A stretch of DNA of 64,000 nt from Promethearchaeota archaeon. GTDB taxonomy: Archaea > Asgardarchaeota > Lokiarchaeia > Sigyniarchaeales > SOKP01. The notes below the pieces were generated by a model. That model had not been told where the DNA came from, did no database searches, and saw only the letters and a list, made by a program, of their open reading frames with translations. Every line of letters begins with the position of its first letter. Within the stretch, counting starts at the first letter, position 1. Of this stretch, positions 25,220 to 34,883 are shown piece by piece. The position numbers and the translations under genes were made by a program. The stretch lies in the NCBI GenBank assembly GCA_019894855.1, contig JAGXNS010000004.1, positions 1 to 64,000 of the forward strand. Reading direction: 5' to 3'.

Positions 25220-26845
25220 ATGCGAATAAGAACGAGAAAAAATCTTTTAAAGAAAAATATCGTGGTAACATTTTTGCTTTTGATCCCTGTAATAAGCTTT
25301 TTTAGTTTTATTGGTTTTGGTCTTAGTATTCTCGACGATCTCGCATCACTCACCCTACACCTTGAACCTCCAAATACCAATTTTTTTACACCCTTGGATC
25401 AAATTACAGCAAACCAAACTTATCTAGACCAAATGGCTGATAAATACGATTATCTGTTAGAAAAATGGCACATTCCTACTAACATAAGTATAGATGTTAC
25501 ATTCATTAATGACTCGTATAACGAAGTTCAGAGCTATCATAGCACCGATAATGGAAATTTGCATTTAGGTTATACACTCGCTTCTCAATGTTTACGTTAT
25601 AAATACGCAAACGATACTGGCGATTTAGACGAGTTAAATAATGCAACGCGTATGGTTAAAAAATGTGTTACAGGATTCAGCAACATGCTTGCTGCTCCTA
25701 ACGGAGGGATTGGCCCCGATTACCCTGGAATGCCTGCAAGATTTGTGTGCGCTCCAGAAAATAGGAAATATCACGAATGGCTATTCCAAGATCATCCGCG
25801 ACACTTTAATGGAACGGGAATTTACAAGAATTGGAGAGTAAGGCTGCACACATCTCGTGACGAGCTAGCAGGGTATTATCTGGGATTCGCTAGCGTGCTA
25901 AAATTCATCGATCCTGAAGCTAATGAAGAAAGTAGATGGTGCGTTGAAAGAATTAAGTTATTAACAGCTCAAATGATAGAAGGCTTTCGCAAAACAAATT
26001 GGCTTATATTGGGTGGAAATGGTGAACCTGTTGGATCAGATTTAAATCCGATATTAGGTGAAAGCATGTGGCAATTAGCTTTACTTCGCATAGGAGCTAC
26101 GGCCTATCCAGACAGATATGATTCTCTTTATCATTATGCAGCAACAAAAATCATGTCTATGCACAATGGTCACATGGGATCAGTTAGCAATACAGCGTAC
26201 GACACCTATGCTCTAGCTTTTAGCATGGATGTAGAGTTTGCGTTAATAATTTTAGAAGATAACCCTCTACTTCAACACCATTATATAAAAAGATTCGAGG
26301 AAGGATTCTATAGTTTCTTGAGATACCACCGTAATGCTTTTTTTAATATCATACACTTGGCCTTTATGAAAATGATAAAAGATTCGGCTTTATTTGAGGA
26401 TCCTAACTATGCTGACGAGACTATAAAATGGGATGTTTTGGATCAATTGTGGCGCTTTAACACTTCTGGTTGGGGAAATGGGATAAGAGATTATAATTTA
26501 ACCGTAAGACCTAATTCTACAAGAGCCACTAGTTTAAATCCAGAAATAGCTAATATGGATATTGATCCTAGTAGAGCAAAATGGTCTGAATTCTTTGAAA
26601 ATAACATATATGGAACTCTCTTCTCGTGGGTTGGAGAAACAATCGATCTCGACGATCCAAGAGATACTCAGTACAAATTTCCTTTAACAGTATCCGAAAT
26701 GGGTGTTCATCACTTTCTCTGGGAAGGTAGTAAATTTTTTGGAACTGGGGGTAATAATGAATCTTATAATGTTGGATTAAAACAGGTAATACCTAATAGT
26801 TATTTGGTCGTCTATTGGATGGGAAAGGCTTTTAATATCTTCTAA
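25220..26845 (+). CDS. extracytoplasmic protein, probable alpha-toroid
   Basis: A 541-aa protein anchored by an N-terminal hydrophobic helix (about residues 14-38) after a basic start, so most lies outside the membrane. At least ten Asn-X-Ser/Thr glycosylation sites occur, including 'NQT', 'NDS', 'NDT', 'NAT' and 'NGT'. The helical repeats with conserved aromatic and Gly residues ('HTSRDELAGYYLGFASVLKF', 'ESMWQLALLRIGATAYP') look like an (alpha/alpha)6 barrel of glycosidase type. Activity is unknown. It follows the sugar kinase and pyrophosphorylase genes. Confidence 0.55.
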   Translation: MRIRTRKNLLKKNIVVTFLLLIPVISFFSFIGFGLSILDDLASLTLHLEPPNTNFFTPLDQITANQTYLDQMADKYDYLLEKWHIPTNISIDVTFINDSYNEVQSYHSTDNGNLHLGYTLASQCLRYKYANDTGDLDELNNATRMVKKCVTGFSNMLAAPNGGIGPDYPGMPARFVCAPENRKYHEWLFQDHPRHFNGTGIYKNWRVRLHTSRDELAGYYLGFASVLKFIDPEANEESRWCVERIKLLTAQMIEGFRKTNWLILGGNGEPVGSDLNPILGESMWQLALLRIGATAYPDRYDSLYHYAATKIMSMHNGHMGSVSNTAYDTYALAFSMDVEFALIILEDNPLLQHHYIKRFEEGFYSFLRYHRNAFFNIIHLAFMKMIKDSALFEDPNYADETIKWDVLDQLWRFNTSGWGNGIRDYNLTVRPNSTRATSLNPEIANMDIDPSRAKWSEFFENNIYGTLFSWVGETIDLDDPRDTQYKFPLTVSEMGVHHFLWEGSKFFGTGGNNESYNVGLKQVIPNSYLVVYWMGKAFNIF

Positions 26846-26952
26846 AAATTATTTTTTAAATTTATTTCTTATAAATTGGACTCCAAATCTTTTTAAATAA
26901 ATGAATCATCTCGTTATTTAGAATTTCTACTACTAAAAAAAGGTTAGAAATC

Positions 26953-27519
26953 ATGTCAAGTACAAATTATAGAAATCGATACTATTCAAAAAAAAAATAC
27001 GAAGCCGCAATTGAAACGCTAGGATGTGGATTTGTATTCTTATTTGTAGCAATATTATCCTTGTTTTTTATAGCTTTCAGTGTTGACTTTATTGGTCTTA
27101 AATCTTGGGGTTATTGGCTTTTCATTCCTGCCTTCTTTATAATTCTTGGGGGAGTTCAGCAATATTATACTAACGATAAATTCCAAAAAGCTGTGAGAGT
27201 TGCAATTTTGGATCGCAGTAATCAAGGAACTCATAAATTAGAAGATATAGCTCTCGAAGTCGGAATTAAACCTAGGGATGTGCTTAAAGTTCTTATCGAC
27301 CTACGTCAAAAAGGAGCTATTAGCTACCGCTTTAACTCAGAAACGGGAGAGATAATTCTTGGTGAAAAAGTTGCTTACGTGAAATCAGAAGAATATGTAG
27401 TTCCTCCAAAAAAGCTATCAGAGCCATTAGAAACGAAAGGAAAAGGATACTGCGTGTATTGCGGTCATGAATTACCTTCAGAAGGCAACTTTTGTGAAAA
27501 TTGCGGTTCAAAAATCTAG
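26953..27519 (+). CDS. membrane protein with winged helix and zinc ribbon
   Basis: A 188-aa protein with two transmembrane helices in the first 75 residues, then a winged-helix-like segment ('LEDIALEVGIKPRDVLKVLI', near residues 95-130), and a C-terminal zinc ribbon 'YCVYCGHELPSEGNFCENCG' with four Cys in two CxxC pairs. The soluble part should face the cytoplasm. A membrane-tethered regulator is possible, but no family is recognised. Confidence 0.65.
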   Translation: MSSTNYRNRYYSKKKYEAAIETLGCGFVFLFVAILSLFFIAFSVDFIGLKSWGYWLFIPAFFIILGGVQQYYTNDKFQKAVRVAILDRSNQGTHKLEDIALEVGIKPRDVLKVLIDLRQKGAISYRFNSETGEIILGEKVAYVKSEEYVVPPKKLSEPLETKGKGYCVYCGHELPSEGNFCENCGSKI

Positions 27520-27668
27520 GTATCCATAATTATATCTTTTTTTTTTTAAAATAATACACTTCTTAATTTCATGATAAATTAACTGAGGCTTTTTTTTTAA
27601 ATAGCTGTCTTGGATTATTTTTTTATATCGAAAATTCTCCGGGATGAATACTTATTTCTAAGGGTTTC

Positions 27669-27983
27669 ATTAACAACAGGGATGCTGAAAATACACTCGA
27701 AACAATTAACCTAAATGGGACTAATCTTAATCTAAGTAAGGAAGAGATTAATGCCGGAAAAAATTCTTATAACATAAATAATCCTATAGATTTACTCATT
27801 CAAGAATGCGATATTGCTAAAAAAGAATATTTAACCATGGTGGAAGATATCCACGCTATCTTAAGCAATCGCGAAGAATTATCTAATTTTGAAAAGTTAA
27901 ATTATTGTAATAGCGAAAGACATTACATGAAACAATATCTAAAGCATACTATGATAAAAATAAATAGAATTTTGCCTGATTAA
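27669..27983 (+). CDS. small helical protein, probable ATT start
   Basis: The frame is open for 104 codons up to a TAA at 27981, which is improbable by chance in DNA this AT-rich, and its composition is protein-like (helical, charged, e.g. 'DLLIQECDIAKKEYLTMVED'). The first in-frame ATG or GTG comes only about 56 codons in. ATT at 27669 with an AGGG just upstream, or ATT at 27654, is the likely start. Function unknown; the start remains uncertain. Confidence 0.5.
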   Translation: MNNRDAENTLETINLNGTNLNLSKEEINAGKNSYNINNPIDLLIQECDIAKKEYLTMVEDIHAILSNREELSNFEKLNYCNSERHYMKQYLKHTMIKINRILPD

Positions 27984-28020
27984 TTTTTTAACCCCAAATT
28001 AGCGTCTTTTTAGTTGTAAA

Positions 28021-28030
28021 ATTATATATA
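28021..28030 (+). promoter_or_regulatory. TATA box for nitroreductase
   Basis: ATTATATATA is centred about 29 bases before the ATG at 28055. A start of transcription near 28050 would leave almost no leader. Confidence 0.45.
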
Positions 28031-28054
28031 TGGTGCCGTTAATTATGAAAAGTA

Positions 28055-28921
28055 ATGATATTTTCTAAATCTATAATTGCCATTATAAAGGAACGGACAT
28101 CTTGGAGAACTTATTCTAATCAATTACTTGAAGATGATACGAAGAAGAAGATGAATCAAATTTTAACATTTAAAGATATTAAAAGTCCTTTTAGTGAGCT
28201 CGCGGGAAAAACACGATTTGAATTAATAGCAGTCCCAGAATTTGCTCCCGATGAAAGAAAAAAATTAGGAACTTATGGGCTAATCAAGGGAGCTCAAGAA
28301 TTTATAGTGGGAGCGATCGAAAAATCCGATTATTACAAAGAAAATTATGGATACATCTTGGAAGCTATAATTTTAGGAGCCACCGATTTAAATCTAGGTA
28401 CGTGTTGGCTGGGAGGAACTTTTAACAAAACTCTTTTTTCTAGTAAAATCAATTGCCAAAAAAACGAAATAGTTCCAGCAATAACGCCAATTGGATACAC
28501 TACCGATACCAGACGCAAAAAAGAGAAAGTTATACGGGCATTCGTAAAAGCTGATTCTCGGTTTCCTTGGAGTAAGATATTTTTTGAAAAGACATTCTCT
28601 ACACCCCTTCCTCGAGAGACAACCGGTAGATATGAAGCTTTGTTGGAAATGGTTAGACTTGCTCCATCTGCAGGCAACAAGCAACCATGGAGAGTTTTAA
28701 AAGAAAAGGATTGTGATAATTTTCATTTCTATGTATATTTCTCACCAGATTTAAAAATGAAAGGCTACAATACGTTCGTAAACATCGATGTAGGGATTGG
28801 AATTTGTCACTTTGATCTAACCGCAAAAGAAGTCGGAATGAAAGGAAGATGGGAGTTTTTAGAGCCAAAACTCGAACAACCCAAGGAATTAAAATATATT
28901 ATATCGTGGATTGGTCAATAA
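28055..28921 (+). CDS. nitroreductase-family oxidoreductase
   Basis: A 288-aa flavoprotein. It has an N-terminal 'IIKERTSWRTYS', the usual FMN-phosphate Arg region, and 'EAIILGATDLNLGTCWLGG', the standard core helix of the family. A second family hallmark, 'VRLAPSAGNKQPWRVLKE', occurs near residue 210, in an order seen in the long two-part members. Such enzymes use FMN and NAD(P)H. The substrate is unknown. Confidence 0.75.
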   Translation: MIFSKSIIAIIKERTSWRTYSNQLLEDDTKKKMNQILTFKDIKSPFSELAGKTRFELIAVPEFAPDERKKLGTYGLIKGAQEFIVGAIEKSDYYKENYGYILEAIILGATDLNLGTCWLGGTFNKTLFSSKINCQKNEIVPAITPIGYTTDTRRKKEKVIRAFVKADSRFPWSKIFFEKTFSTPLPRETTGRYEALLEMVRLAPSAGNKQPWRVLKEKDCDNFHFYVYFSPDLKMKGYNTFVNIDVGIGICHFDLTAKEVGMKGRWEFLEPKLEQPKELKYIISWIGQ

Positions 28922-29067
28922 AACTTTTTTTTAAATTTGCTACATGTTTGTCTAACTTCCTAAACTTCTCTTATTTTAATAATATTAATTGTTTTAAAAG
29001 TTTTAAAAACAAGATTTAATAATTCTCTTTTATTTGAGACTTGAATATACAATTACTTATTTTTATA

Positions 29068-30066
29068 ATGGCCAATATACTTATAACTGGAGGAACGGGA
29101 TTTATTGGGATTCCTTTAGTTAAAAAATTACACGAATTAGGACATAAATTAAAACTACTGATAAGAGAGAGTAGTAATACTACACCATTTAAGGACCTTA
29201 ATGGTATTGATTATGCTGTCGGCGACGTCCAAGATATTAGCAGTTTGAAAAAAGCTGCGAGTAAAGTAGATGCAATATATCATCTTGCCGCTTATACAGG
29301 CATATGGGCGAAAGATAAATCGATTTATTATAATGTTAATGTAAAGGGGACAGAAAACATTGCTAATGTTGCTCTTGAAAATAATCTAAAATTATTTTAT
29401 GTTAGTTCCTTTACTGCTTTAGGTCCTACACCTCAAGAACCTGTTGATGAGACTCATGAAAATGAGGATTTTTTTATGGAATATGAGAAATCTAAATTCC
29501 AAGCGAAAAAACTCGTGAAGAGTTATATACCAAAAGGTTTGAAAGTGATGATATTTTATCCCGGAATCGTATACGGTCCAGGAGATTTTAATATCTTCGG
29601 TAGAATGCTATTTGATGTTATGAGGGGAAAATTGTTTCCCTTGGGAATTTGTCCTGGAAAGGGAGAAGCTATGACTTGTCTCTCTTATGTATATGATGCA
29701 TCAAATGTTTTAGCAGATGCAATAAATAGAGAAGATCTTTTTGGGGAAGATTTTATTCTTGGGGGAGAAAATGTTAGATTTAAAGAATATCTTGATTTAA
29801 TTGCAAAAATTGGAAGAGATAAAAAAGCAATAAAGCTTCCTTTCACATTTGCGATGGCATATGCTTGGTTATTGGAAGTTAAAGCTAAGTTTAATAAGAA
29901 AAGTCCTTTTTTAACTCGACCTACACTAAGAGCAATTAAATATCATAGATCGTATTCCTCAAAAAAAGCCATTGATAAATTGGGGTATAAGATTACTCCA
30001 CTAAAAGAAGGGTTAGAAGAGACAATTAAATGGTATAAGGAATATATTGAAGAAATAAAAAAATGA
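29068..30066 (+). CDS. NAD-dependent epimerase/dehydratase (extended SDR)
   Basis: A 332-aa enzyme starting at 'MANILITGGTGFIG', the NAD-binding TGxxGxxG loop; a TTG nine codons earlier is less likely. The catalytic set is Ser-Ser-Phe in 'LFYVSSFTALG' with 'YEKSKFQAKK' (YxxxK). The tail carries 'SSKKAIDKLGYKITPLKEGL', a common ending of extended SDRs such as dihydroflavonol- and 3-beta-hydroxysteroid-like dehydrogenases. The substrate is not clear. Confidence 0.85.
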   Translation: MANILITGGTGFIGIPLVKKLHELGHKLKLLIRESSNTTPFKDLNGIDYAVGDVQDISSLKKAASKVDAIYHLAAYTGIWAKDKSIYYNVNVKGTENIANVALENNLKLFYVSSFTALGPTPQEPVDETHENEDFFMEYEKSKFQAKKLVKSYIPKGLKVMIFYPGIVYGPGDFNIFGRMLFDVMRGKLFPLGICPGKGEAMTCLSYVYDASNVLADAINREDLFGEDFILGGENVRFKEYLDLIAKIGRDKKAIKLPFTFAMAYAWLLEVKAKFNKKSPFLTRPTLRAIKYHRSYSSKKAIDKLGYKITPLKEGLEETIKWYKEYIEEIKK

Positions 30067-30084
30067 TATAAACTTACGAAAATC

Positions 30085-30564
30085 ATGTTAGAAGACGAAT
30101 TGACAAGTCAAATTATTGATAAGGATGCATATAAAACAGAAATAGCAAAAAAATACACCACATTTCTAGCACAATATCCGGAAATTTTTTCTGATCTAAT
30201 ATCAGGCTCGATCTTTGATTTCGCTCTTTATGATTCAGCGGAAACATATTATAAAGAATCTCCTGTAGATATTTTTAATGTACTTAGAAATGGAAATGGA
30301 ATTGAAATAAAACCCGGAGGAGCAGTTGATTCTGATTTAGAATTAGCGCTCTCGGTAAGTGCTGTTAAAAAATTAATTCAAACGAAATCAAAAGTAGAAT
30401 ATGCTGAACTTTGCGGATCATTTTATAATGATCCAGATGATGAGAAAGGATGGGTTGATTTTGTATTACATAAAAGAACGCAAACTATAATCGATATGGG
30501 CTATGGTAAATTTGCCCAGGCTTCTGGGATTCTCAATGATTATGACGATATTAATAGTATTTAA
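30085..30564 (+). CDS. SCP2-like protein
   Basis: A 159-aa protein whose C-terminal half ('SDLELALSVSAVKKLIQTKS', 'AELCGSFYND') matches the pattern of the sterol-carrier-protein-2-like domain, a small lipid- or acyl-binding fold. It lies between the epimerase and the aldehyde dehydrogenase on the same strand with short gaps. Lipophilic-substrate handling is inferred. Confidence 0.5.
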   Translation: MLEDELTSQIIDKDAYKTEIAKKYTTFLAQYPEIFSDLISGSIFDFALYDSAETYYKESPVDIFNVLRNGNGIEIKPGGAVDSDLELALSVSAVKKLIQTKSKVEYAELCGSFYNDPDDEKGWVDFVLHKRTQTIIDMGYGKFAQASGILNDYDDINSI

Positions 30565-30621
30565 AAATCTTCTTAAACAAATATTAGAAACATCAGTAAA
30601 ATTAGAAAGGTAATTAAAAAT

Positions 30622-32115
30622 ATGACAACAGTTCAAGAATTAGAAATAAAAAATAAATATACTGGAGAAGTTATTGATACCATACAAGCAGATACACCTG
30701 AGTCTCTAAGAGATAAAATAAAAAAAGTACATAAAAATCAACATTTATTAAAAGAAATGGACTTCTTTGAACGCGCTCAAATTCTCTCTAAATATGCAAG
30801 TAAAATGCGATTTAAAAAGAAAAAACTAAAAGATTTAGTTGTAGCAGAAGGAGGTTTACCGATCAAATATTCGGATTGGGAACTGAATATTGTGCTTACG
30901 GGCTTCCAATTTTGCGATTGGTATTATCAATTTATAGAAGACAAACCATTAACTGGTATTGAAGGAGAGAAAAATGTAATTATAAAATATATTCCACACG
31001 GATTATCTGCTTGTATCTCTCCTCGTAACACACCTATTAGCCTTCCCCTTTATCAGATGGGCGCTAATTATTTAGTAGGAAATGGCGCGGTTGTTAAACC
31101 ATCTACCGCATGCCCCTTAACCATGTTAGAAGCCTATTCCACCATGAAGGAGATGGATTTTCCCGGATTAGATGCATTAGATTTGGTTATTGCTCCAGGA
31201 GAATGGGCCGTAGATGAATTTCTTAAATCTCAATTAATCAAGATTATTATGACGGTTACTTCTTCACATACTGCAAAAGATATTCTTGTAAGATATGGAA
31301 GGATGTTGAAAAAAACTGCAGATAAATCAATGGGAGTCACAATGTATACTCAACCTTTTAAACAATTCTTCTTTGAGTGCGCAGGAAATGATGCTGGAAT
31401 CGTAATGGATGATGTTAATTTAGAAAATGTAGCAAGATGGAATGCTATGGCAAGTTACACCAATTCAGGTCAACAATGTTTCTCTATGAAGCGAATTATA
31501 GTCCATCAAGATATATATGATGAATATACAGAATGTCTAATAAAAGAAATTGAGAAATTAAAATATGGAGACCCCACAGATCCAGCTGTTGATATTGGAC
31601 CATTGGGAAGTCGACGAATACTAATGATGATGGAAGTGATGGTGGCTGATGCTAAAGAATATGGTGTTAAAATATATACTGGTGGTGAAAAAATTGATAC
31701 GGGAGAAGACTATGGATTATTTTATACGCCGACTCTGGTGGAAATTAAACCAGAATTGTGTGAAGATTTATCTAAAGCTCCATTTTTGTGGAGAGAAGAG
31801 GCTTTTGGACCTGTCCGTTCTATTACTAAAGCTAAAGATATGAAAGATGCAATTAGATTAGCAAATGCGAGTAATTATGGTATGAGAGCAGTAGTTTACA
31901 CTTCTAATTTGAATAATATTGAGATTTTTAAGAATCAATTAGAAGCTGCAAATATTTATATTAATGCTAGACCTATGCTTGTTGATATCACGGTTTCTTT
32001 AGGAGGGATTAAAGATTCTGCTTATCCTGCAGGTTGCAAATATTATCCTCAAGAGTTAGTTTATGGAAAATTTATTTATGATGGTACTCCACTGAATTTA
32101 GAAAAAATTAAATAA
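30622..32115 (+). CDS. aldehyde dehydrogenase
   Basis: A 497-aa NAD(P)-dependent aldehyde dehydrogenase. The catalytic Cys is in 'TNSGQQCFSMKRI', and the general-base Glu in 'FFECAGNDAGIVMDD', where most relatives have 'ELGGK'. The N-terminal part includes 'ISPRNTPISLPLYQMGA', the usual cofactor-site Pro-Asn segment, here with RNT. The substrate is not predictable. It is flanked by two SCP2-like genes, which suggests hydrophobic aldehydes. Confidence 0.9.
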   Translation: MTTVQELEIKNKYTGEVIDTIQADTPESLRDKIKKVHKNQHLLKEMDFFERAQILSKYASKMRFKKKKLKDLVVAEGGLPIKYSDWELNIVLTGFQFCDWYYQFIEDKPLTGIEGEKNVIIKYIPHGLSACISPRNTPISLPLYQMGANYLVGNGAVVKPSTACPLTMLEAYSTMKEMDFPGLDALDLVIAPGEWAVDEFLKSQLIKIIMTVTSSHTAKDILVRYGRMLKKTADKSMGVTMYTQPFKQFFFECAGNDAGIVMDDVNLENVARWNAMASYTNSGQQCFSMKRIIVHQDIYDEYTECLIKEIEKLKYGDPTDPAVDIGPLGSRRILMMMEVMVADAKEYGVKIYTGGEKIDTGEDYGLFYTPTLVEIKPELCEDLSKAPFLWREEAFGPVRSITKAKDMKDAIRLANASNYGMRAVVYTSNLNNIEIFKNQLEAANIYINARPMLVDITVSLGGIKDSAYPAGCKYYPQELVYGKFIYDGTPLNLEKIK

Positions 32116-32127
32116 ATTTCATACACA

Positions 32128-32535
32128 ATGGAACCCGATAAATTATATTCAAAATTAAAAGAATTTTTTCCGAATCAATTAGATTTAATGAGACATTTAC
32201 ATGTCAATGCATGTTGGGAATATAGTATCACTGAGCAATCCACTGATGATGCGAATATCAAACTAAACTTCTTTTTATTCAAAAAGAATGAAAAATCGCT
32301 AGAGATGACGAAAACTAAGCCTGATATTAAACCAGATTTAATCTTGTATTTTACAGAAAAAGCTATTTTGAATATGATTGAAGGGACATCTAATGCTGAA
32401 GAATATTATGAGCGTTATCATAATATTATGGACCATCCTCTACCTGGAATTGAATTGGATAGTAAAGTAAATAAACCTAGATTAAAGCTTTGGCAAATTG
32501 GGTATAAGCACTGGCAAAAAGATTTTAAATTTTAA
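32128..32535 (+). CDS. SCP2-like protein, short
   Basis: A 135-aa protein with 'KPDLILYFTEKAILNMIEG' followed by an acidic helix, the strand-helix step of SCP2-like domains. Twelve bases separate it from the aldehyde dehydrogenase. Its last 11 bases overlap the convergent gene at 32525. Confidence 0.5.
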   Translation: MEPDKLYSKLKEFFPNQLDLMRHLHVNACWEYSITEQSTDDANIKLNFFLFKKNEKSLEMTKTKPDIKPDLILYFTEKAILNMIEGTSNAEEYYERYHNIMDHPLPGIELDSKVNKPRLKLWQIGYKHWQKDFKF

Positions 32536-33205
32536 TTCTGAGATTTTTCTTTTTTATAGAAACAACTATTATGGCAATAATAGCAAATATTGTAAAACCA
32601 ATAAAAGTTATACCAAAAGGAATAATCTGAAATTTCCCTTCACTTTTTATTATTATCTGATCAAACTCATCGTAATAAGTTTCTATTATAAGAATCCCTC
32701 TTGAATCAAATTCCTTTTCCCATAAATAATCCATTCCAGTGTCGCTTTTCCCTTGTTTAAATATTGTTAAGCCACTTCTATAATACTCAGAAGGTAGGGT
32801 CGCTATAACTTGTTCTAAATAATCTTCTACTGGTGTAAGACTGAATAGGTAATCTTCATAAAGATTTGGATTTTTTGAGATAAGAATTTCGATAGATTCA
32901 CCACTTAATCCCCAATCAGTCTTATAATCCCAAAATTCTACATATATATTCCAATAAAATGTAAGTTCATTGATTTCTCTTATAATCATTCTAATTTGAT
33001 CTCCTAATTCATAATTAGGATCAAATCCGAAAATCTCTCTAAAACTTTCTAAGTCTAGTACTGTAATCTCCCAAATTAATTCGGTTCCTTCAGTAAAACC
33101 AATTTCATGATCTGTCTCTGCTTTACCAATTAAATTAAAACAGGAACTGAATATAACGAAATTTAAAATTCCTAGTAAAAAAATTATTTTTAATTTTTTA
33201 TTCAC
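32525..33205 (-). CDS. secreted, C-terminally anchored surface protein
   Basis: A 226-aa protein with an N-terminal signal peptide (about residues 5-30) and one C-terminal transmembrane helix (about residues 195-217) followed by 'KKKNLRIKI'. The ectodomain of about 165 residues is rich in aromatics and strands ('GTELIWEITVLD'). No family is recognised. It reads towards the short SCP2-like gene. Confidence 0.6.
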   Translation of the reverse strand: MNKKLKIIFLLGILNFVIFSSCFNLIGKAETDHEIGFTEGTELIWEITVLDLESFREIFGFDPNYELGDQIRMIIREINELTFYWNIYVEFWDYKTDWGLSGESIEILISKNPNLYEDYLFSLTPVEDYLEQVIATLPSEYYRSGLTIFKQGKSDTGMDYLWEKEFDSRGILIIETYYDEFDQIIIKSEGKFQIIPFGITFIGFTIFAIIAIIVVSIKKKNLRIKI

Positions 33206-33415
33206 TTTTACATCAATATTCGTTTTTAGGTTCTGCGAAAGTTTCTTTTATAGAATATTTTCTTTAGTAAATTACAGAATAATAATTTTTTTAAATTTAA
33301 AAATTTGATTTTGGAAATCTACAATTATTTTACCTTAATTAAAGAAATTAATTTATATTAGATACTTCAAATAATCATTAATATATTAAAATTAATTCTA
33401 CAGAGATAAAAAACT

Positions 33416-34846
33416 ATGAATAAAGAAGATATCTGTTTTATGTCGGCTTTTGAGATGCGAGAAAAAATTAAATCTCAAGAATTATCATCAATTGAAATTA
33501 CTGAAACAATAATCGAACGAATTAAAGAAATCAATCCTTTACTCAATGCATACTGTACTCCTACTTTTGAACTAGCAAAAGAAACTGCCGAAAAAGCAGA
33601 TGAAGCAGTTAAAAAAGGTGAAAGCCTAGGGTTATTGCATGGAATTCCAACATCAATTAAAGATCTAATGCAAACAAAAGGGATAAGAACTACATTTGGT
33701 TCTAAATTGTATGAAGATTTTATTCCAGAACAAGATGACATCGCTGTTCAAAGATTAATTAAGGCTGGTTGCGTCATGCTTGGTAAGACCAATACACCTG
33801 AATTTGGTTCTATCGCTCTTACAAATAATAAGATATTTGGAGAAACTAAAAATCCATGGGATTTAGAACGAAATTCTGGAGGATCTAGTGGAGGTGCTGC
33901 ATCGGCTGTTGCAAGTGGTATAGGACCATTAGCTTTAGGGTCCGACGGGGGTGGTTCAATTAGAGTCCCTAGTAGCTGTTGCGGAGTGTACGGTTTAAAA
34001 CCAACTTTTGGGCGTATTCCTAGCTATCCTCGCATTGGAATCCATTTTATGTCAATGGATCACTACGGTCCAATTGTCCGTTACGTAAAAGATGCCGCTC
34101 TTATGTTAAATGTTATGAAAGGTCACCATTCTGGAGATAATAACTCTTTTCCCGACGATGACATCGATTATGTTAAGGAGGTTGATGAAACACCCAAAAA
34201 ATTAAAAATTGGTTATTCAATGACCTTGGGTTTTGGAAAAACACTGGAGGAAGAAGTAAAAGAAAATGTTCTTAATGGTGTTCAAAAGTTTGAGGAATTT
34301 GATTGGGATGTAGAAGAAACTAATTTAAAAATAAAAAATCCTGATTCATCATACAAAACCTTGGTCAGTATTGGTTATGCTTATGATTTACAAAAAGATT
34401 ATAAAAATAGACTTGAAGACCTTACCCCTGATTTAATTGGCTCAATTAGATTAGGTTTGGATAATACTGCAATGAATATCGGAAAGGCTAGAGAACAAAG
34501 AAAACGAGTTTACGAAGTTATGTATCAATACTTTAAGAATTACGATATATTGATAACGCCTACATTGCCATGTCCTGCTATTAAACCAGGGTGGTTGGAA
34601 ACTGGAACAGTATTTCCTACAATTGGTAAAAAAGCGTTAAGTATTACAAGTTGGATGACATTTACATATCCGTTTAACATGACAGGTCTACCGGCTGCAT
34701 CAATTCCATCTGGGTGGACAAAATCTGGGTTACCCATTGGAATGCAAATTGTTGGGAAGCGTTTTGATGAAAAAACAGTTCTTCAAGTCTCAAAAGCATT
34801 TGAAGAAGTCGCACCATGGCAAGATAAACGCCCAATATTTAACTAA
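33416..34846 (+). CDS. amidase-signature enzyme
   Basis: A 476-aa amidase. The Ser-cisSer-Lys triad is visible: Lys in 'GIPTSIKDLMQT', cis-Ser in 'NSGGSSGGAASAVASG', and the nucleophile in 'DGGGSIRVPSS'. Size and motifs match GatA/AmiE-type amidases. No GatB or GatC is present nearby, so a free amidase is more likely than a tRNA amidotransferase subunit. Confidence 0.9.
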   Translation: MNKEDICFMSAFEMREKIKSQELSSIEITETIIERIKEINPLLNAYCTPTFELAKETAEKADEAVKKGESLGLLHGIPTSIKDLMQTKGIRTTFGSKLYEDFIPEQDDIAVQRLIKAGCVMLGKTNTPEFGSIALTNNKIFGETKNPWDLERNSGGSSGGAASAVASGIGPLALGSDGGGSIRVPSSCCGVYGLKPTFGRIPSYPRIGIHFMSMDHYGPIVRYVKDAALMLNVMKGHHSGDNNSFPDDDIDYVKEVDETPKKLKIGYSMTLGFGKTLEEEVKENVLNGVQKFEEFDWDVEETNLKIKNPDSSYKTLVSIGYAYDLQKDYKNRLEDLTPDLIGSIRLGLDNTAMNIGKAREQRKRVYEVMYQYFKNYDILITPTLPCPAIKPGWLETGTVFPTIGKKALSITSWMTFTYPFNMTGLPAASIPSGWTKSGLPIGMQIVGKRFDEKTVLQVSKAFEEVAPWQDKRPIFN

Positions 34847-34883
34847 TATCCTTTTTTTTTAAATGAGCTTTTATTCATAAAAT

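Noticed and set aside
28345-28684. Two overlapping minus-strand frames of about 100 aa
   Set aside because: Both are shadows of the nitroreductase.
33416-34846. Amidase as GatA of the tRNA amidotransferase
   Set aside because: No gatB or gatC is nearby and the chain matches general amidases equally well.
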